From Bacteroides sp. GM023 (lineage in GTDB: Bacteria > Bacteroidota > Bacteroidia > Bacteroidales > Bacteroidaceae): 64,000 nucleotides of DNA. The translations under genes were made by a program, and so were the position numbers. Positions 17,165-25,808 of this stretch are shown one piece after another. A model generated the notes under the pieces. The model was given only the letters and a program-made list of their open reading frames with translations. It made no database searches and was not told the DNA's origin. The first letter of the stretch is position 1. The number at the start of each line of letters is the position of its first letter. The DNA is taken from NCBI RefSeq assembly GCF_014750685.1, contig NZ_JAAXGE010000007.1:186001-250000 (forward strand), in the 5' to 3' direction.

Positions 17165-17668
17165 ATGGCAGTGCCTTATGTAGTGAGAAAAAAAGCCGAT
17201 TTAACGTCGGGAGAGAGAAAAGAATTATGGTATGGTGTACCTAAAAGACTGATTGACCCGATTCGGAATAGGGAATTTGCCGAGTACATGGAAAAAAGAA
17301 GCGGATTTCATCGAGGGCAGATAGATGGCATCTTGACGGAAATGGTCGATGCTATCCGTAGCCTGTTGGCTATCGGACAACCGGTTACTATCGAAGGACT
17401 CGGAACGTTTCATACGGCATTGACCAGTCCGGGATTTGAACGCCCCGAACAGGTAACTCCGGGTAAAGTATCCGTTTCACGCGTCTATTTCGTGGCTTGT
17501 CCTGAATTTAGCCGGCAAGTGAAAAAGATGAAATGCACGCGTATTCCTTTTAACCTGTATATGCCGGAAAGTATGCTGACCAAAGAAATGAAGAAGGCGG
17601 ATAGGGAACAAGAGTTGGCGGAATATAATATGGAAGGGTCAAAAATGGATGAAGAAGTTCAGGAATAA
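17165..17668 (+). CDS. HU-HIG family DNA-binding protein
   Basis: 167-residue relative of HU/IHF. The N-terminal MAVPYVVRKKADL and the KELWYGVPK stretch are typical of the HU-HIG branch of Bacteroidetes. The HU fold follows (FAEYMEKRSGFHRGQIDGILTEMVDAIRSLLAIGQPVTIEGLGTFHTAL), and a charged C-terminal tail is rich in Glu and Lys. It probably acts as a nucleoid-associated protein. A strong Shine-Dalgarno AAAGGAG lies 8 bp before the ATG, unusual among the genes of this window. The palindromic repeat array lies directly upstream and may regulate it. Confidence 0.88.
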   Translation: MAVPYVVRKKADLTSGERKELWYGVPKRLIDPIRNREFAEYMEKRSGFHRGQIDGILTEMVDAIRSLLAIGQPVTIEGLGTFHTALTSPGFERPEQVTPGKVSVSRVYFVACPEFSRQVKKMKCTRIPFNLYMPESMLTKEMKKADREQELAEYNMEGSKMDEEVQE

Positions 17669-17711
17669 GATAAATTAATACCCTCGCTGTCTTATTTATG
17701 AGATAAATCCC

Positions 17712-17719
17712 TATCTTTG
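17712..17719 (+). promoter_or_regulatory. -7 box upstream of glyS
   Basis: TATCTTTG matches TAnnTTTG, 53 bp before the glyS start codon. No clear TTTG is seen at the -33 distance. Confidence 0.5.
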
Positions 17720-17771
17720 TGGCACTTTTTACGAAAAAAGGAAAATCAAATTAATAGATATAGAAAAGAAA

Positions 17772-19313
17772 ATGGCACAAGAAGACGTTTTTAAGAAGCT
17801 TGTATCGCATTGCAAAGAGTACGGTTTCGTATTTCCTTCAAGCGATATCTACGACGGACTAGGCGCTGTGTATGACTATGGTCAGATGGGCGTTGAATTG
17901 AAAAACAACATTAAGAAATATTGGTGGGACAGCATGGTGCTGTTGCACGAAAACATTGTCGGTATCGACTCTGCCATCTTTATGCACCCTACTATTTGGA
18001 AGGCTTCCGGACACGTAGACGCATTCAATGACCCTTTGATTGACAATAAAGATTCTAAAAAACGTTATCGTGCTGACGTACTGATTGAAGATCAGTTGGC
18101 TAAGTATGATGATAAAATCAATAAGGAGGTAGCGAAAGCTGCCAAGAGATTCGGTGAAACGTTCGATGAGGCTCAATTCCGTTCTACTAACGGACGTGTG
18201 CTGGAACATCAGGCAAAGCGTGAAGCTCTTCACACTCGTTTTGCAAAGGCGCTGAATGATAACAATCTGGATGAACTCCGCCAAATCATCGTTGACGAAG
18301 AAATCGTATGTCCTATTTCCGGTACTAAGAACTGGACAGAAGTTCGTCAGTTCAACTTGATGTTCTCTACTGAAATGGGTTCTACTTCAGACGGTGCAAT
18401 GAAGATTTATCTCCGTCCGGAAACTGCTCAGGGTATTTTCGTAAACTACCTGAATGTACAGAAAACAGGTCGTATGAAAGTTCCTTTCGGTATTGCTCAG
18501 ATTGGTAAGGCTTTCCGTAACGAGATTGTTGCCCGTCAGTTCATCTTCCGTATGCGTGAGTTTGAACAGATGGAAATGCAGTTCTTCGTAAAACCGGGAA
18601 CTGAACTCGAATGGTTCAAGAAATGGAAAGAAATCCGTCTGAAATGGCATAAGGCTTTGGGCTTTGGTGATGGCAGCTATCGTTATCATGACCATGATAA
18701 ATTGGCTCATTACGCAAATGCGGCTACTGACATTGAATTCCTGATGCCGTTCGGATTCAAGGAAGTGGAAGGTATCCACTCCCGTACTAACTTCGACTTG
18801 TCTCAACACGAGAAATTCTCAGGAAAGAGCATTAAATACTTTGATCCTGAATTGAACGAGTCATATACTCCGTATGTAGTTGAAACTTCTATCGGTGTTG
18901 ACCGTATGTTCCTTAGCATCATGAGCGCATCTTATTGCGAAGAGCAACTGGAAAATGGTGAAAGCCGTGTTGTTCTGAAATTACCTGCTGCCTTGGCACC
19001 GGTGAAACTGGCTGTTATGCCGTTGGTAAAGAAAGATGGTCTGCCTGAAAAAGCTCGTGAGGTTATCGACGCTTTGAAATTCCACTTCCATTGCCAATAT
19101 GATGAAAAAGATAGTATCGGCAAGCGTTATCGCCGCCAGGATGCTATTGGTACTCCGTTCTGTGTAACAGTCGATCATCAGACATTAGAAGATAACTGTG
19201 TGACATTGCGTAACCGCGATACTATGCAGCAAGAGCGTGTCGCTATCTCTGAACTGAATAATATTATTGCAGACAGAGTAAGCATCACTTCTCTATTGAA
19301 AACTTTACAATAA
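17772..19313 (+). CDS. glyS: Glycine--tRNA ligase (class II, single-chain type)
   Basis: Charges tRNA-Gly in the cytoplasm. The 513-residue homodimeric type is the form used by Bacteroidetes, archaea and eukaryotes, not the alpha2beta2 enzyme of E. coli. Visible features are the N-terminal motif FVFPSSDIYDGLGAVYDYGQMGVELK, class II motif 2 (GKAFRNEIVARQFIFRMREFEQMEMQFF), motif 3 (VVETSIGVDRMFLSIM), and the C-terminal anticodon-binding domain (LAPVKLAVMPLVKKDGLPEKAREV). A -7 box lies at 17712-17719. The FKBP gene follows after 11 bp, so the two are probably cotranscribed. Confidence 0.97.
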   Translation: MAQEDVFKKLVSHCKEYGFVFPSSDIYDGLGAVYDYGQMGVELKNNIKKYWWDSMVLLHENIVGIDSAIFMHPTIWKASGHVDAFNDPLIDNKDSKKRYRADVLIEDQLAKYDDKINKEVAKAAKRFGETFDEAQFRSTNGRVLEHQAKREALHTRFAKALNDNNLDELRQIIVDEEIVCPISGTKNWTEVRQFNLMFSTEMGSTSDGAMKIYLRPETAQGIFVNYLNVQKTGRMKVPFGIAQIGKAFRNEIVARQFIFRMREFEQMEMQFFVKPGTELEWFKKWKEIRLKWHKALGFGDGSYRYHDHDKLAHYANAATDIEFLMPFGFKEVEGIHSRTNFDLSQHEKFSGKSIKYFDPELNESYTPYVVETSIGVDRMFLSIMSASYCEEQLENGESRVVLKLPAALAPVKLAVMPLVKKDGLPEKAREVIDALKFHFHCQYDEKDSIGKRYRRQDAIGTPFCVTVDHQTLEDNCVTLRNRDTMQQERVAISELNNIIADRVSITSLLKTLQ

Positions 19314-19324
19314 ACCTTTGACGA

Positions 19325-19888
19325 ATGAGTAAAAAGATCTATTTATTCTCCTTAGTATTGATTGCCTTGGCGTTTACTGCTTGTAGTGAAACGGAGGAAG
19401 CTAGTAAATTTGATAACTGGAGGGCACGTAACGAAGCTTTCATGGATTCTTTGCAAACAGTATATGATACTGCGCCGGATCATGGTGGATTAGATTATAT
19501 CCTTCCAGAGAAGAACAAGAATGTAAAAATTTTCTATAAAAAGAAAATAGCTAAAGATACAGGTAATAGCCCTTTATATACAGAAACGGTTACAGCCTAT
19601 TATCGTGGTTATTATATATTTGGTGAAAAGTTCGACGAAAACTTTTCAGGTGTTGATCCTGATGTGAATTTTGATCAACCAGCTACATTCTCGGTGCAGA
19701 ATTTTTATACTACTGCTGCTGTATCAGGTTGGGCGGATATACTACAGAATATGAAAGTTGGCGAGCGTTGGATGACTTATATTCCGTGGCAGGTTGCTTA
19801 TGGTAGTTCTGATAAGGATGCAATACCTGCTTATTCAACTTTACTCTTTGATATTCAATTACAATCAATAGTGGAAGAAGATAAATGA
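19325..19888 (+). CDS. FKBP-type peptidyl-prolyl isomerase lipoprotein
   Basis: 187-residue lipoprotein (lipobox LAFTAC then SETEEASK). The C-terminal two thirds follow the FKBP fold: TVTAYYRGYYIFGEKFDEN near the start of the domain, VSGWADILQNMKVGERWMTYIPWQVAYGSSD in the centre, and YSTLLFDIQLQSI at the end. It likely assists folding of proteins in the periplasm or at the outer membrane. The active-site pattern is looser than in canonical FKBPs (GERWMTYIPWQVAYG), so isomerase activity may be low. It follows glyS by 11 bp and ends at a strong terminator. Confidence 0.88.
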   Translation: MSKKIYLFSLVLIALAFTACSETEEASKFDNWRARNEAFMDSLQTVYDTAPDHGGLDYILPEKNKNVKIFYKKKIAKDTGNSPLYTETVTAYYRGYYIFGEKFDENFSGVDPDVNFDQPATFSVQNFYTTAAVSGWADILQNMKVGERWMTYIPWQVAYGSSDKDAIPAYSTLLFDIQLQSIVEEDK

Positions 19889-19921
19889 TAAATTTTCTTA
19901 GAAAGAGATATTGATAGATAT

Positions 19922-19966
19922 AAACAGTAGATACAAATATTATAGAATGTATCTACTGTTTATTTT
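19922..19966 (+). terminator. Rho-independent terminator after the FKBP gene
   Basis: Perfect 14-bp inverted repeat (19922-19935 and 19948-19961, arm AAACAGTAGATACA) with a 12-nt loop and a T-rich tail. Confidence 0.85.
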
Positions 19967-20021
19967 TATGTAACTTTTTTTGTAATAGTGTTCCAATCAA
20001 CCTTATTTGTAAATGAGGGTA

Positions 20022-20927
20022 TTATTGAAGAGTATATCTAGTATTTCTATCAACAGTAATGTTTCTAAAAGTTTCTCCTTTGTTTAACATACGAGTTTCT
20101 GTACCGATAGTATTTATTCGGTGTAACCATACCCTTGCTGTATTAGCATTACTACCATTTTCATCATCAATGAACAGTGAAGGGGGAGTTACTTCTGGAG
20201 CGCTCCAAGGTTTACCTCTTAATACTTTGTATTTTATACCTAAAGGTTGAGCTGGATTGTCACTAAATCTCCAGCAAAACTCTGTATTTTTGTCGAATTT
20301 AGATACTCCTGTAGATGCTAATCCTCCATTGTCTACAATATGGTTCTTATTATTATGATCTTCGTTATCATGATGTCTTAATATAATATCTACATTTCCT
20401 TCTCTACGATTCCATGTGTAATTATATAAAAGTAAAGTTCCGCCACCATAATCACCAGCAGGAACTAAACAAAAATGAAATGTCACATTTCCATTCCCAT
20501 CTACTCGTGTTGCCCCGATATCACCTGTCGATTTTGTATCACCGCCATCTTCGCAATCCATATCATATACAAATTCACGGTATCCTCCACAATTATCAAC
20601 TTTAAAAACTCCGACCATATTTGCAACACTAGCGTAAGCTTTAGCTTCACTTCTTACCTTACCATAATTAGAAACTCTAGCTTCTTCTGCTGCTTTTTCT
20701 AAGGCATTAATTAGCCATGGTTCTGCATCCGTTTCTTCTTGTGTTGTCGGAGTCGATTCATCTTTTTCCTTTTTCAATTCATCAAAAGAATATCCCTTCA
20801 ATACAAGTTCGTAGTCATTGGTCATGTTTGCCAATTCTTCTTCATTTGTGCCCATATTTTGCAGTTCTTCATCTGAAGAACAAGAAGCAAAGAAAGCACA
20901 GAAACATAAAAAGATAATTTTCTTCAT
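20022..20927 (-). CDS. Uncharacterised surface lipoprotein with four extra cysteines
   Basis: 301 residues. The signal peptide ends in lipobox FASC followed by SSDEE, the acidic pattern that directs lipoproteins to the Bacteroides cell surface. A low-complexity acidic linker (about 20-70) precedes a domain of about 200 residues that I do not recognise. It is rich in Gly, Asn and aromatic residues and holds four cysteines (DNCGGY, DMDCEDGG, FHFCLVP, EFCWRF) that could form two disulfides. It is the last gene of the DUF3244/DsbA-like operon, 27 bp after the DsbA-like gene, and may be that enzyme's client. The base composition is AT-rich compared with the flanking operons. Confidence 0.75.
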   Translation of the reverse strand: MKKIIFLCFCAFFASCSSDEELQNMGTNEEELANMTNDYELVLKGYSFDELKKEKDESTPTTQEETDAEPWLINALEKAAEEARVSNYGKVRSEAKAYASVANMVGVFKVDNCGGYREFVYDMDCEDGGDTKSTGDIGATRVDGNGNVTFHFCLVPAGDYGGGTLLLYNYTWNRREGNVDIILRHHDNEDHNNKNHIVDNGGLASTGVSKFDKNTEFCWRFSDNPAQPLGIKYKVLRGKPWSAPEVTPPSLFIDDENGSNANTARVWLHRINTIGTETRMLNKGETFRNITVDRNTRYTLQ

Positions 20928-20954
20928 AATACATTTTTTTAATAGTGAATACTG

Positions 20955-21977
20955 TTATTTTGAGAGCTCTTCATCAATAAGGTGGCAGATTTCTTCTTTA
21001 GAATCTGAATTAACAATTAGTCGTCCATTGATAATAATGGTTGGAGTAGCATATACGCCAAGAAGGACTAATTGATTAATTGTATTCTCGATTGATTTTT
21101 TTCCATTATCATCTGCGATATCTTTTTGTAATTTGTTTATATCCATAGACATATTATGTGCAATTTTGAATACGGCGGTAGAGTCAATATACCCTTTATA
21201 TGCATATAGTGAATCTTGAAATTCCCAAAAACGGTTTTGTTTATTGGCAGCATCACTTGCTATTTCGGCAAATGTTGGCATTGTTGAATAATGGATATAT
21301 CCAAACTTTACTTTTTCTTTGTAATCTTCATATATTGAGTTATAAAGAGGGTGAGCTTTGATACATGATTCACAATCAAAATCAGATATTATGGCAACAG
21401 AAACTTTTGACTGTAAGTCACCTCTATAATAAGCATGTAAGTTATTTAGGTTGATTGATGGGCTTTTGGGTGGATAGAGATATTGAACTATTTTTTTATT
21501 CCTTTTTAGAGAGTCTAGTAAGTCATTGACAATAGCTCCTTTTAAATGAAATGAACGTGTGGCTTTACCAGTAGGAGAATCTACAGTTACGCTATATATA
21601 CTTTTTTCTCGAAATTCTGTAATTGATTCTAGCCTGTACCGTTTTAAAAGAGAATCTATTCCGAACTGCCCTATTTGAGTGTTTGTATAATCGTCTATGT
21701 ATTCTTGATAAGTCATCTGTTTCTTATCAGCTTCTTTCTGTAAAAGTTTGACGTTTATCAGTTGTTCAAGGGCTTTTCTTTTAATCTCATGAATTCTACA
21801 GAGTTCATCATAAAGTTCTTGCTTTATAATTGTATTGATTTCATTAGCGTATATAACTTCTCCATCAAATTCAGCTATAATGTCTTTTGTGGCATTTGCT
21901 GAATTTGTTGGGGAATTGCAAGAGGCATAGAATAATATTATCAGCATTGCTGATATACAGTATAAGGTCAGTTTCAT
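20955..21977 (-). CDS. DsbA-like thioredoxin-fold lipoprotein with SurA-like N-terminal region
   Basis: 340-residue lipoprotein (lipobox FYASC). Residues about 30-110 resemble the helical N-terminal region of SurA/parvulin-type chaperones (AEFDGEVIYANEINTIIKQ, RKALEQLINVKLLQKEADKK). The C-terminal half is a thioredoxin fold of DsbA/DsbG type, with redox motif CESC at Cys202-Cys205 after IISDFD, and the cis-proline loop ATPTIIING near residue 312. This suggests a periplasmic oxidoreductase with a built-in peptide-binding arm. The ATG at 21977 starts the signal peptide and lies 8 bp after the upstream stop. The cysteine-bearing lipoprotein gene follows. Confidence 0.82.
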   Translation of the reverse strand: MKLTLYCISAMLIILFYASCNSPTNSANATKDIIAEFDGEVIYANEINTIIKQELYDELCRIHEIKRKALEQLINVKLLQKEADKKQMTYQEYIDDYTNTQIGQFGIDSLLKRYRLESITEFREKSIYSVTVDSPTGKATRSFHLKGAIVNDLLDSLKRNKKIVQYLYPPKSPSINLNNLHAYYRGDLQSKVSVAIISDFDCESCIKAHPLYNSIYEDYKEKVKFGYIHYSTMPTFAEIASDAANKQNRFWEFQDSLYAYKGYIDSTAVFKIAHNMSMDINKLQKDIADDNGKKSIENTINQLVLLGVYATPTIIINGRLIVNSDSKEEICHLIDEELSK

Positions 21978-21985
21978 AATATGAG

Positions 21986-22360
21986 TCAATCTATGGTGAA
22001 CACTCCTGTAATGAACCATGAAGGAGAGGAAATCTCAAGAGTGTATTCTATGTTTTTATCTTCTCCAAATAAGTCTACATATCTTACTTTTTCCAGGGAT
22101 ATAACTTTTTCATGGTATATTGTTTCCCCTGTCGCGGAATTGATAATTGTTATTGTTGCATCTTTTACCGGATACTCAAATTCGATTTCCAATAATGCAT
22201 TGCTGATATAAACCTGTATTGGGTCTAAATGATGTGTAGAACGATGTTCTATTTTCTGCTTCACTTTCATCTTAATTTGTTTTCTTGTGTCTGATGGCAT
22301 TGAAAAGATAAAACTGGAGCAAATAGCCATGAAGATAAATAAAAGTAAGTTTCGTTTCAT
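21986..22360 (-). CDS. DUF3244 family small secreted protein
   Basis: 124-residue protein with a signal peptide (MKRNLLLFIFMAICSSFIFS) and a short beta-sandwich like those of DUF3244: VYISNALLEIEFEYPVKDATITIINSATGETIYHEKV, ending EYTLEISSPSWFITGVFTI. Function is unknown. In Bacteroides these small proteins are often found beside TPR-type regulators, as here. It opens the three-gene operon; the next start is 8 bp after its stop. The ATG at 22360 is preferred over one at 22390 because it begins the signal peptide. Confidence 0.75.
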   Translation of the reverse strand: MKRNLLLFIFMAICSSFIFSMPSDTRKQIKMKVKQKIEHRSTHHLDPIQVYISNALLEIEFEYPVKDATITIINSATGETIYHEKVISLEKVRYVDLFGEDKNIEYTLEISSPSWFITGVFTID

Positions 22361-22387
22361 AATAGTTTTATTGTTATTGATTTTCAG

Positions 22388-22395
22388 CAAATATA
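22388..22395 (-). promoter_or_regulatory. -7 box of the DUF3244/DsbA-like/lipoprotein operon
   Basis: TATATTTG on the minus strand fits TAnnTTTG. An ATTG (22415-22418) at 19-bp spacing could be the -33 element. Confidence 0.5.
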
Positions 22396-22417
22396 CACTG
22401 GTTATCTATGTGAATCA

Positions 22418-22474
22418 ATAACATAAAATAACAATATAACTATATGTGTATATTGTTAATCAGTATGTTATGTA
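22418..22474 (-). terminator. AT-rich nested hairpins after the TPR regulator gene
   Basis: A 9-bp perfect inverted repeat (22430-22438 and 22449-22457, arm AACAATATA) lies inside a second one, with ATAACATA at 22418-22425 and TATGTTAT further right. It may end the TPR gene transcript or modulate the downstream promoter. The stem is AT-only, so its strength as a terminator is doubtful. Confidence 0.35.
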
Positions 22475-22521
22475 ATATTTATAACAAAAAACTAATAGTG
22501 ATAACAGAAATAGATGTCTAT

Positions 22522-24183
22522 TTATTTGGTCTCGAAAATAATGGAGAAAGTTTGGTCTGATAATTGCTTTTTTATGCGATATTTCCTTTGGGTCAGTGCA
22601 GATTGACTTCCTGCTTTCATGCAAATTCTGATTGTATCATTAGATAATCGAAGATAATTAAGTACACAATAATAGAGGTCATCTTGTGTCAGATTGGGGT
22701 ATTGTTCTAACAACTCCTGCATAGCTTCGATGAAGGTTTCCTTTATTTCCTGATAAATAAAGGATGCTTCTTCTTGAGATATTTCTTTCTCTTTTTTAGT
22801 CTTGGATGTTTCTATTGATTGAATTCGCTTATAGGACGTAGTTGTTTTATATAGACGCATGCATATCTGGAGAGTTTGATACCATAGCTCTGTTCTTTTA
22901 TTTAGTATATCTGTATATTTCTGTTCATTGATTTCATTTGTTTGAGCTAGCGTTTGTATTTCCTCTTTTAATAAGGCTTTCTCAGCTTGGTTTTTTATAA
23001 GTAATTGCTGCCAATGAATATATGTTCTCTTATTATGATTACTAATATACATTAGTGTGCCAATAAAAAGGAACACTGTAATTAATACGCCTATGAAAAG
23101 TATTAATTTCGTTTTTTGTGATTGCTTTTTTATTTGTTGCTCGTATATTTCTGTTGAATGATTTTTTATGAGTTTGCTAATCTCTGTATGATGAATTATA
23201 TTTTGTATGGAATCATAATAGATTATGGCAGTATCATTGTATGAAATAGCCTGTTCTAAGTTTTTTCTTTCCTTACAGATTTCATATAAAGTTTGATAAA
23301 TAGAGGCTTTGGTGTATATATCAGCGTTGATGCTGGCTCGGGAAAAATAGTAGATTGCAGAGTCTGTTTCTTCTAAATTGTAGAATATAGTTCCTTTCCA
23401 AAAGTATGTTGGAGATAAGTTTATGTTGGAAGGAGCATATTTTAATGCAAGTTCTATTTGCTTCTTGGCTTCTATATGCATTCCTTGACTGTCATACACT
23501 TTTGCTATATCACAGAACAGGGCATTCTCCCACAATGAATCTTTAATAGATTGCGCTATTGATAGGGATTTCTGATAATAGGATAATGCTTTTTCTTCTT
23601 CATCTTGTATTGCATAAATACTACCTAGTCCACGGGTGGCGTGCAAAATTCCATATTTATCTTTTATTCTTATTGCTGCTGAGTAGGATTCTTTATACGT
23701 TTTTATAGCTTGCAGATAAAACTCCTGACTTTCATAGCACGAAGCCAGATTGTTGTAGATTTGCAATAATAGAGTTTGGTTAGGGGATACTGTTTTTAAT
23801 GCTGATAAATAGGCCTCTGTTGCTTTTACATATTCTTCATTGTCTTGATATACCCTTCCAAGATAATAGTATGCTTTTGTTTTTAGATTATTATCGTTAT
23901 TATCTTTATAATAGTTAGTTGCTATTAATATTAGAGAATCACTATGATGGGAACTGAGATTTTTGTCTAAGGCTTCTGTCAGAAGCAGTGCATACATGGC
24001 TTTTGCCGATTTGTTCGGCATCTTCTTGATAGATAGTTTTTCTAATATAATTAATGCACTGTCAGAATGATTACCCATCAATGAGTCTGCTAGCCGAAGT
24101 TGAGGAATAATGTTTGAATTATGGCATGCGTTAGAGATAATGCAGAGTATAATAATTAGTATGGTTATATAGTTTGGTCGCAT
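22522..24183 (-). CDS. TPR-repeat membrane regulator with C-terminal LuxR-like HTH
   Basis: 553 residues. A lipoprotein-like signal (LCIISNAC) is followed by at least six tetratricopeptide repeats (for example TKAYYYLGRVYQDNEEYVKATEAYLSAL and AKVYDSQGMHIEAKKQIELAL) up to about residue 340. A single transmembrane segment follows near 357-377 (LILFIGVLITVFLFIGTLMYI), then a coiled coil, and a C-terminal helix-turn-helix-like region after 500 (LTQDDLYYCVLNYLRLSNDTIRICM, then RKYRIKKQL). This layout of outside TPR sensor, membrane span and inside DNA-binding domain is a recurring Bacteroides regulator type. It probably controls the operon downstream. A -7 box TACCTTTG lies at 24199-24206. Confidence 0.82.
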   Translation of the reverse strand: MRPNYITILIIILCIISNACHNSNIIPQLRLADSLMGNHSDSALIILEKLSIKKMPNKSAKAMYALLLTEALDKNLSSHHSDSLILIATNYYKDNNDNNLKTKAYYYLGRVYQDNEEYVKATEAYLSALKTVSPNQTLLLQIYNNLASCYESQEFYLQAIKTYKESYSAAIRIKDKYGILHATRGLGSIYAIQDEEEKALSYYQKSLSIAQSIKDSLWENALFCDIAKVYDSQGMHIEAKKQIELALKYAPSNINLSPTYFWKGTIFYNLEETDSAIYYFSRASINADIYTKASIYQTLYEICKERKNLEQAISYNDTAIIYYDSIQNIIHHTEISKLIKNHSTEIYEQQIKKQSQKTKLILFIGVLITVFLFIGTLMYISNHNKRTYIHWQQLLIKNQAEKALLKEEIQTLAQTNEINEQKYTDILNKRTELWYQTLQICMRLYKTTTSYKRIQSIETSKTKKEKEISQEEASFIYQEIKETFIEAMQELLEQYPNLTQDDLYYCVLNYLRLSNDTIRICMKAGSQSALTQRKYRIKKQLSDQTFSIIFETK

Positions 24184-24198
24184 AGTATCCTGTTTTTA

Positions 24199-24206
24199 CA
24201 AAGGTA
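24199..24206 (-). promoter_or_regulatory. -7 box for the TPR regulator gene
   Basis: TACCTTTG on the minus strand fits TAnnTTTG and lies 15 bp upstream of the start codon. No good -33 partner is visible. Confidence 0.45.
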
Positions 24207-24273
24207 AGCATTTATAAACAAATAGCAGAAGCATTTGTCTATAAAAACTCATTAGAAAAAGAAATAGCTTTTA

Positions 24274-24411
24274 TTTCTTTATACTACTCTCTCTAATCTG
24301 CAAATGAGTAGGAATCATCACCTGTCTGACAGTTTTATCTCCTTTAATCTGCTCAATCAACAACTGGCAGGCTGCTTCTCCCATTTTGTGTTGTTGGTAA
24401 AGAAAGATTCC
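24274..24411 (-). pseudogene. 3' fragment of a lacI-family gene
   Basis: On the minus strand this reads KMGEAACQLLIEQIKG, then DKTVRQVMIPTHLQIRESS and a stop, the C-terminal 37 residues of the intact LacI-family gene at 25847-26878. The DNA copy 24275-24387 matches 25866-25978 over 113 bp with 4 mismatches, one of which changes Lys to Arg. The fragment has no start codon and is in frame with the preceding ATPase gene, separated only by that gene's TAA stop. It is the scar of a duplication or insertion event. Confidence 0.88.
24275..24387. repeat. 113-bp direct repeat, copy A
   Basis: Copy A of the repeat that flanks the ATPase gene. It matches copy B at 25866-25978 at 109 of 113 positions. 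Both copies encode the C-terminus of a LacI-type regulator on the minus strand. Confidence 0.9.
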
Positions 24412-25731
24412 TTACATATCTTGCATAGAAAGTTTATCTATAGACAGACTATATTTTTTCAACTCTTTTTCTGCCTCCAACAAGTTTTCAACTTTCTTTT
24501 CTAATAGTGTTCGACTATACCGGGAGGCATCTCTTTTTATTTCATAAATAGCAGCGGTTTTATCAATTTCGTTCATAACTATCAGGTCAATTTCGTTTTC
24601 TCCTTTCCGATTCCAATACATACCGATATGAGTATACATTCCTGATTGCATGAACTTATCACGGAAATAGCGTTCCAGCATTATTCCTGAGAATACTTCA
24701 TAGTCTCGGCGAATGATATTTTCCACAAGTTTTAATGCTCCGGATTCTATATAGCTCTGATAACGATAGATAAACCGAAACCAAAAAGTAAGGAAATTGT
24801 CAGCAATACAATACCTTACTTGCTTGGAACTTTCCTTTGAGAACATAGGCCGTTTCTTACTGATTAGAGAGTAGTATTTCTCCAGTCTACTTAAATAACC
24901 ACCAATCTCAGCTTTACCTAACCGGTTTTCAATTTCTCCACGTGTGTAATCTCCTCCTGCTATACATTCTAGTATGGAGAAATAGATGGAATAGTCCGGG
25001 CCGAACTCTTCGATAAGCAAGTTCTTTCCTTCATTCAGAAATGGAGAGTTGACTCGTGTCAACAATGTTATCATTTTATCTTTAGTATAAGCTTTGTTAG
25101 TCATAAACAAGTTGACATACCAAGCAATTCCTCCTGTGAAGGCGTAGAGTGCTAATAGATCTTCCGATTGGAATGATGGATGGTAATCTCCCAATATCTC
25201 TTTAAGTACTTCCACTTTGAAAGGCTGTAGATGTATCATTTGACCTGCACGAGAGAAAAGGGGCTCTTTACGATCTTCGAATATTTGATGCATCAAAGAA
25301 TAGATGGAACCACTAACGATTAGATTGACTTTGGATGTGCCTTTATTTAGGTCCCATTCATGTTGTATCTCACTGAATATGGCGGGATTGGCACGTTGGA
25401 AATCCTGAAACTCATCTATGATAAGGCTAAACGGTCGTTCGGCAGATATGATAAGTAGGTGTCGAAATAGCTTTGAGAAAGATGTATAACTGCCAATGGG
25501 TACTCCTAGCTTGTTTTCCGCTTCATATATAAAATCCTGACATAGTAAGGCTTCTGCTTTACGAGCTACAAAGAAATAGAGGGTTAAGCTGCCAGCAGTG
25601 CATTGTAATGCCAATTGTGTTTTTCCAATACGTCTTCTTCCGAATAAGACGGTCATTTGTGACTCTTGTAGAGATGCCTCACGGATATTGTTTAGCAATT
25701 CTTGTTCTTCTTCACGATTATAAAATTTCAT
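24412..25731 (-). CDS. DUF234-type ATP-binding protein with PD-(D/E)xK-like C-terminus
   Basis: 439 residues. An N-terminal archaeal-type ATPase_2 domain has Walker A GRRRIGKTQL near residues 31-40 and Walker B LIIDEFQDF near 103-111. A winged-helix region follows (YTRGEIENRLGKAEIGGYLSRLEKY), then a C-terminal DUF234 domain with the nuclease-like pattern ENEIDLIVMNE...AIYEIKRD, in which the Asp and the ExK Lys are kept. The cellular role of this family in Bacteroides is unknown; many copies per genome suggest mobility or a defence-like or maintenance role. The gene is enclosed by two copies of a lacI 3' end, which indicates insertion. A -7 box and a 13-bp dyad precede it. Confidence 0.88.
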   Translation of the reverse strand: MKFYNREEEQELLNNIREASLQESQMTVLFGRRRIGKTQLALQCTAGSLTLYFFVARKAEALLCQDFIYEAENKLGVPIGSYTSFSKLFRHLLIISAERPFSLIIDEFQDFQRANPAIFSEIQHEWDLNKGTSKVNLIVSGSIYSLMHQIFEDRKEPLFSRAGQMIHLQPFKVEVLKEILGDYHPSFQSEDLLALYAFTGGIAWYVNLFMTNKAYTKDKMITLLTRVNSPFLNEGKNLLIEEFGPDYSIYFSILECIAGGDYTRGEIENRLGKAEIGGYLSRLEKYYSLISKKRPMFSKESSKQVRYCIADNFLTFWFRFIYRYQSYIESGALKLVENIIRRDYEVFSGIMLERYFRDKFMQSGMYTHIGMYWNRKGENEIDLIVMNEIDKTAAIYEIKRDASRYSRTLLEKKVENLLEAEKELKKYSLSIDKLSMQDM

Positions 25732-25766
25732 GGTAACATCATTCTTTTGAGTTAGCTTAGTGGATG

Positions 25767-25807
25767 ATTATCGTAACCGTCATTACCGTAATGTCGGTTA
25801 CGATAAT
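25767..25807. promoter_or_regulatory. 13-bp perfect dyad at the ATPase gene promoter
   Basis: ATTATCGTAACCG (25767-25779) and its exact complement (25795-25807) enclose a 15-nt centre that holds a second near-palindrome (CATTACCGTAATG). It starts just downstream of the -7 box TATATTTG (25809-25816, minus strand), so it covers the expected transcript start and leader. It could be an operator for autoregulation or a 5' hairpin. Confidence 0.65.
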
Positions 25808-25808
25808 G

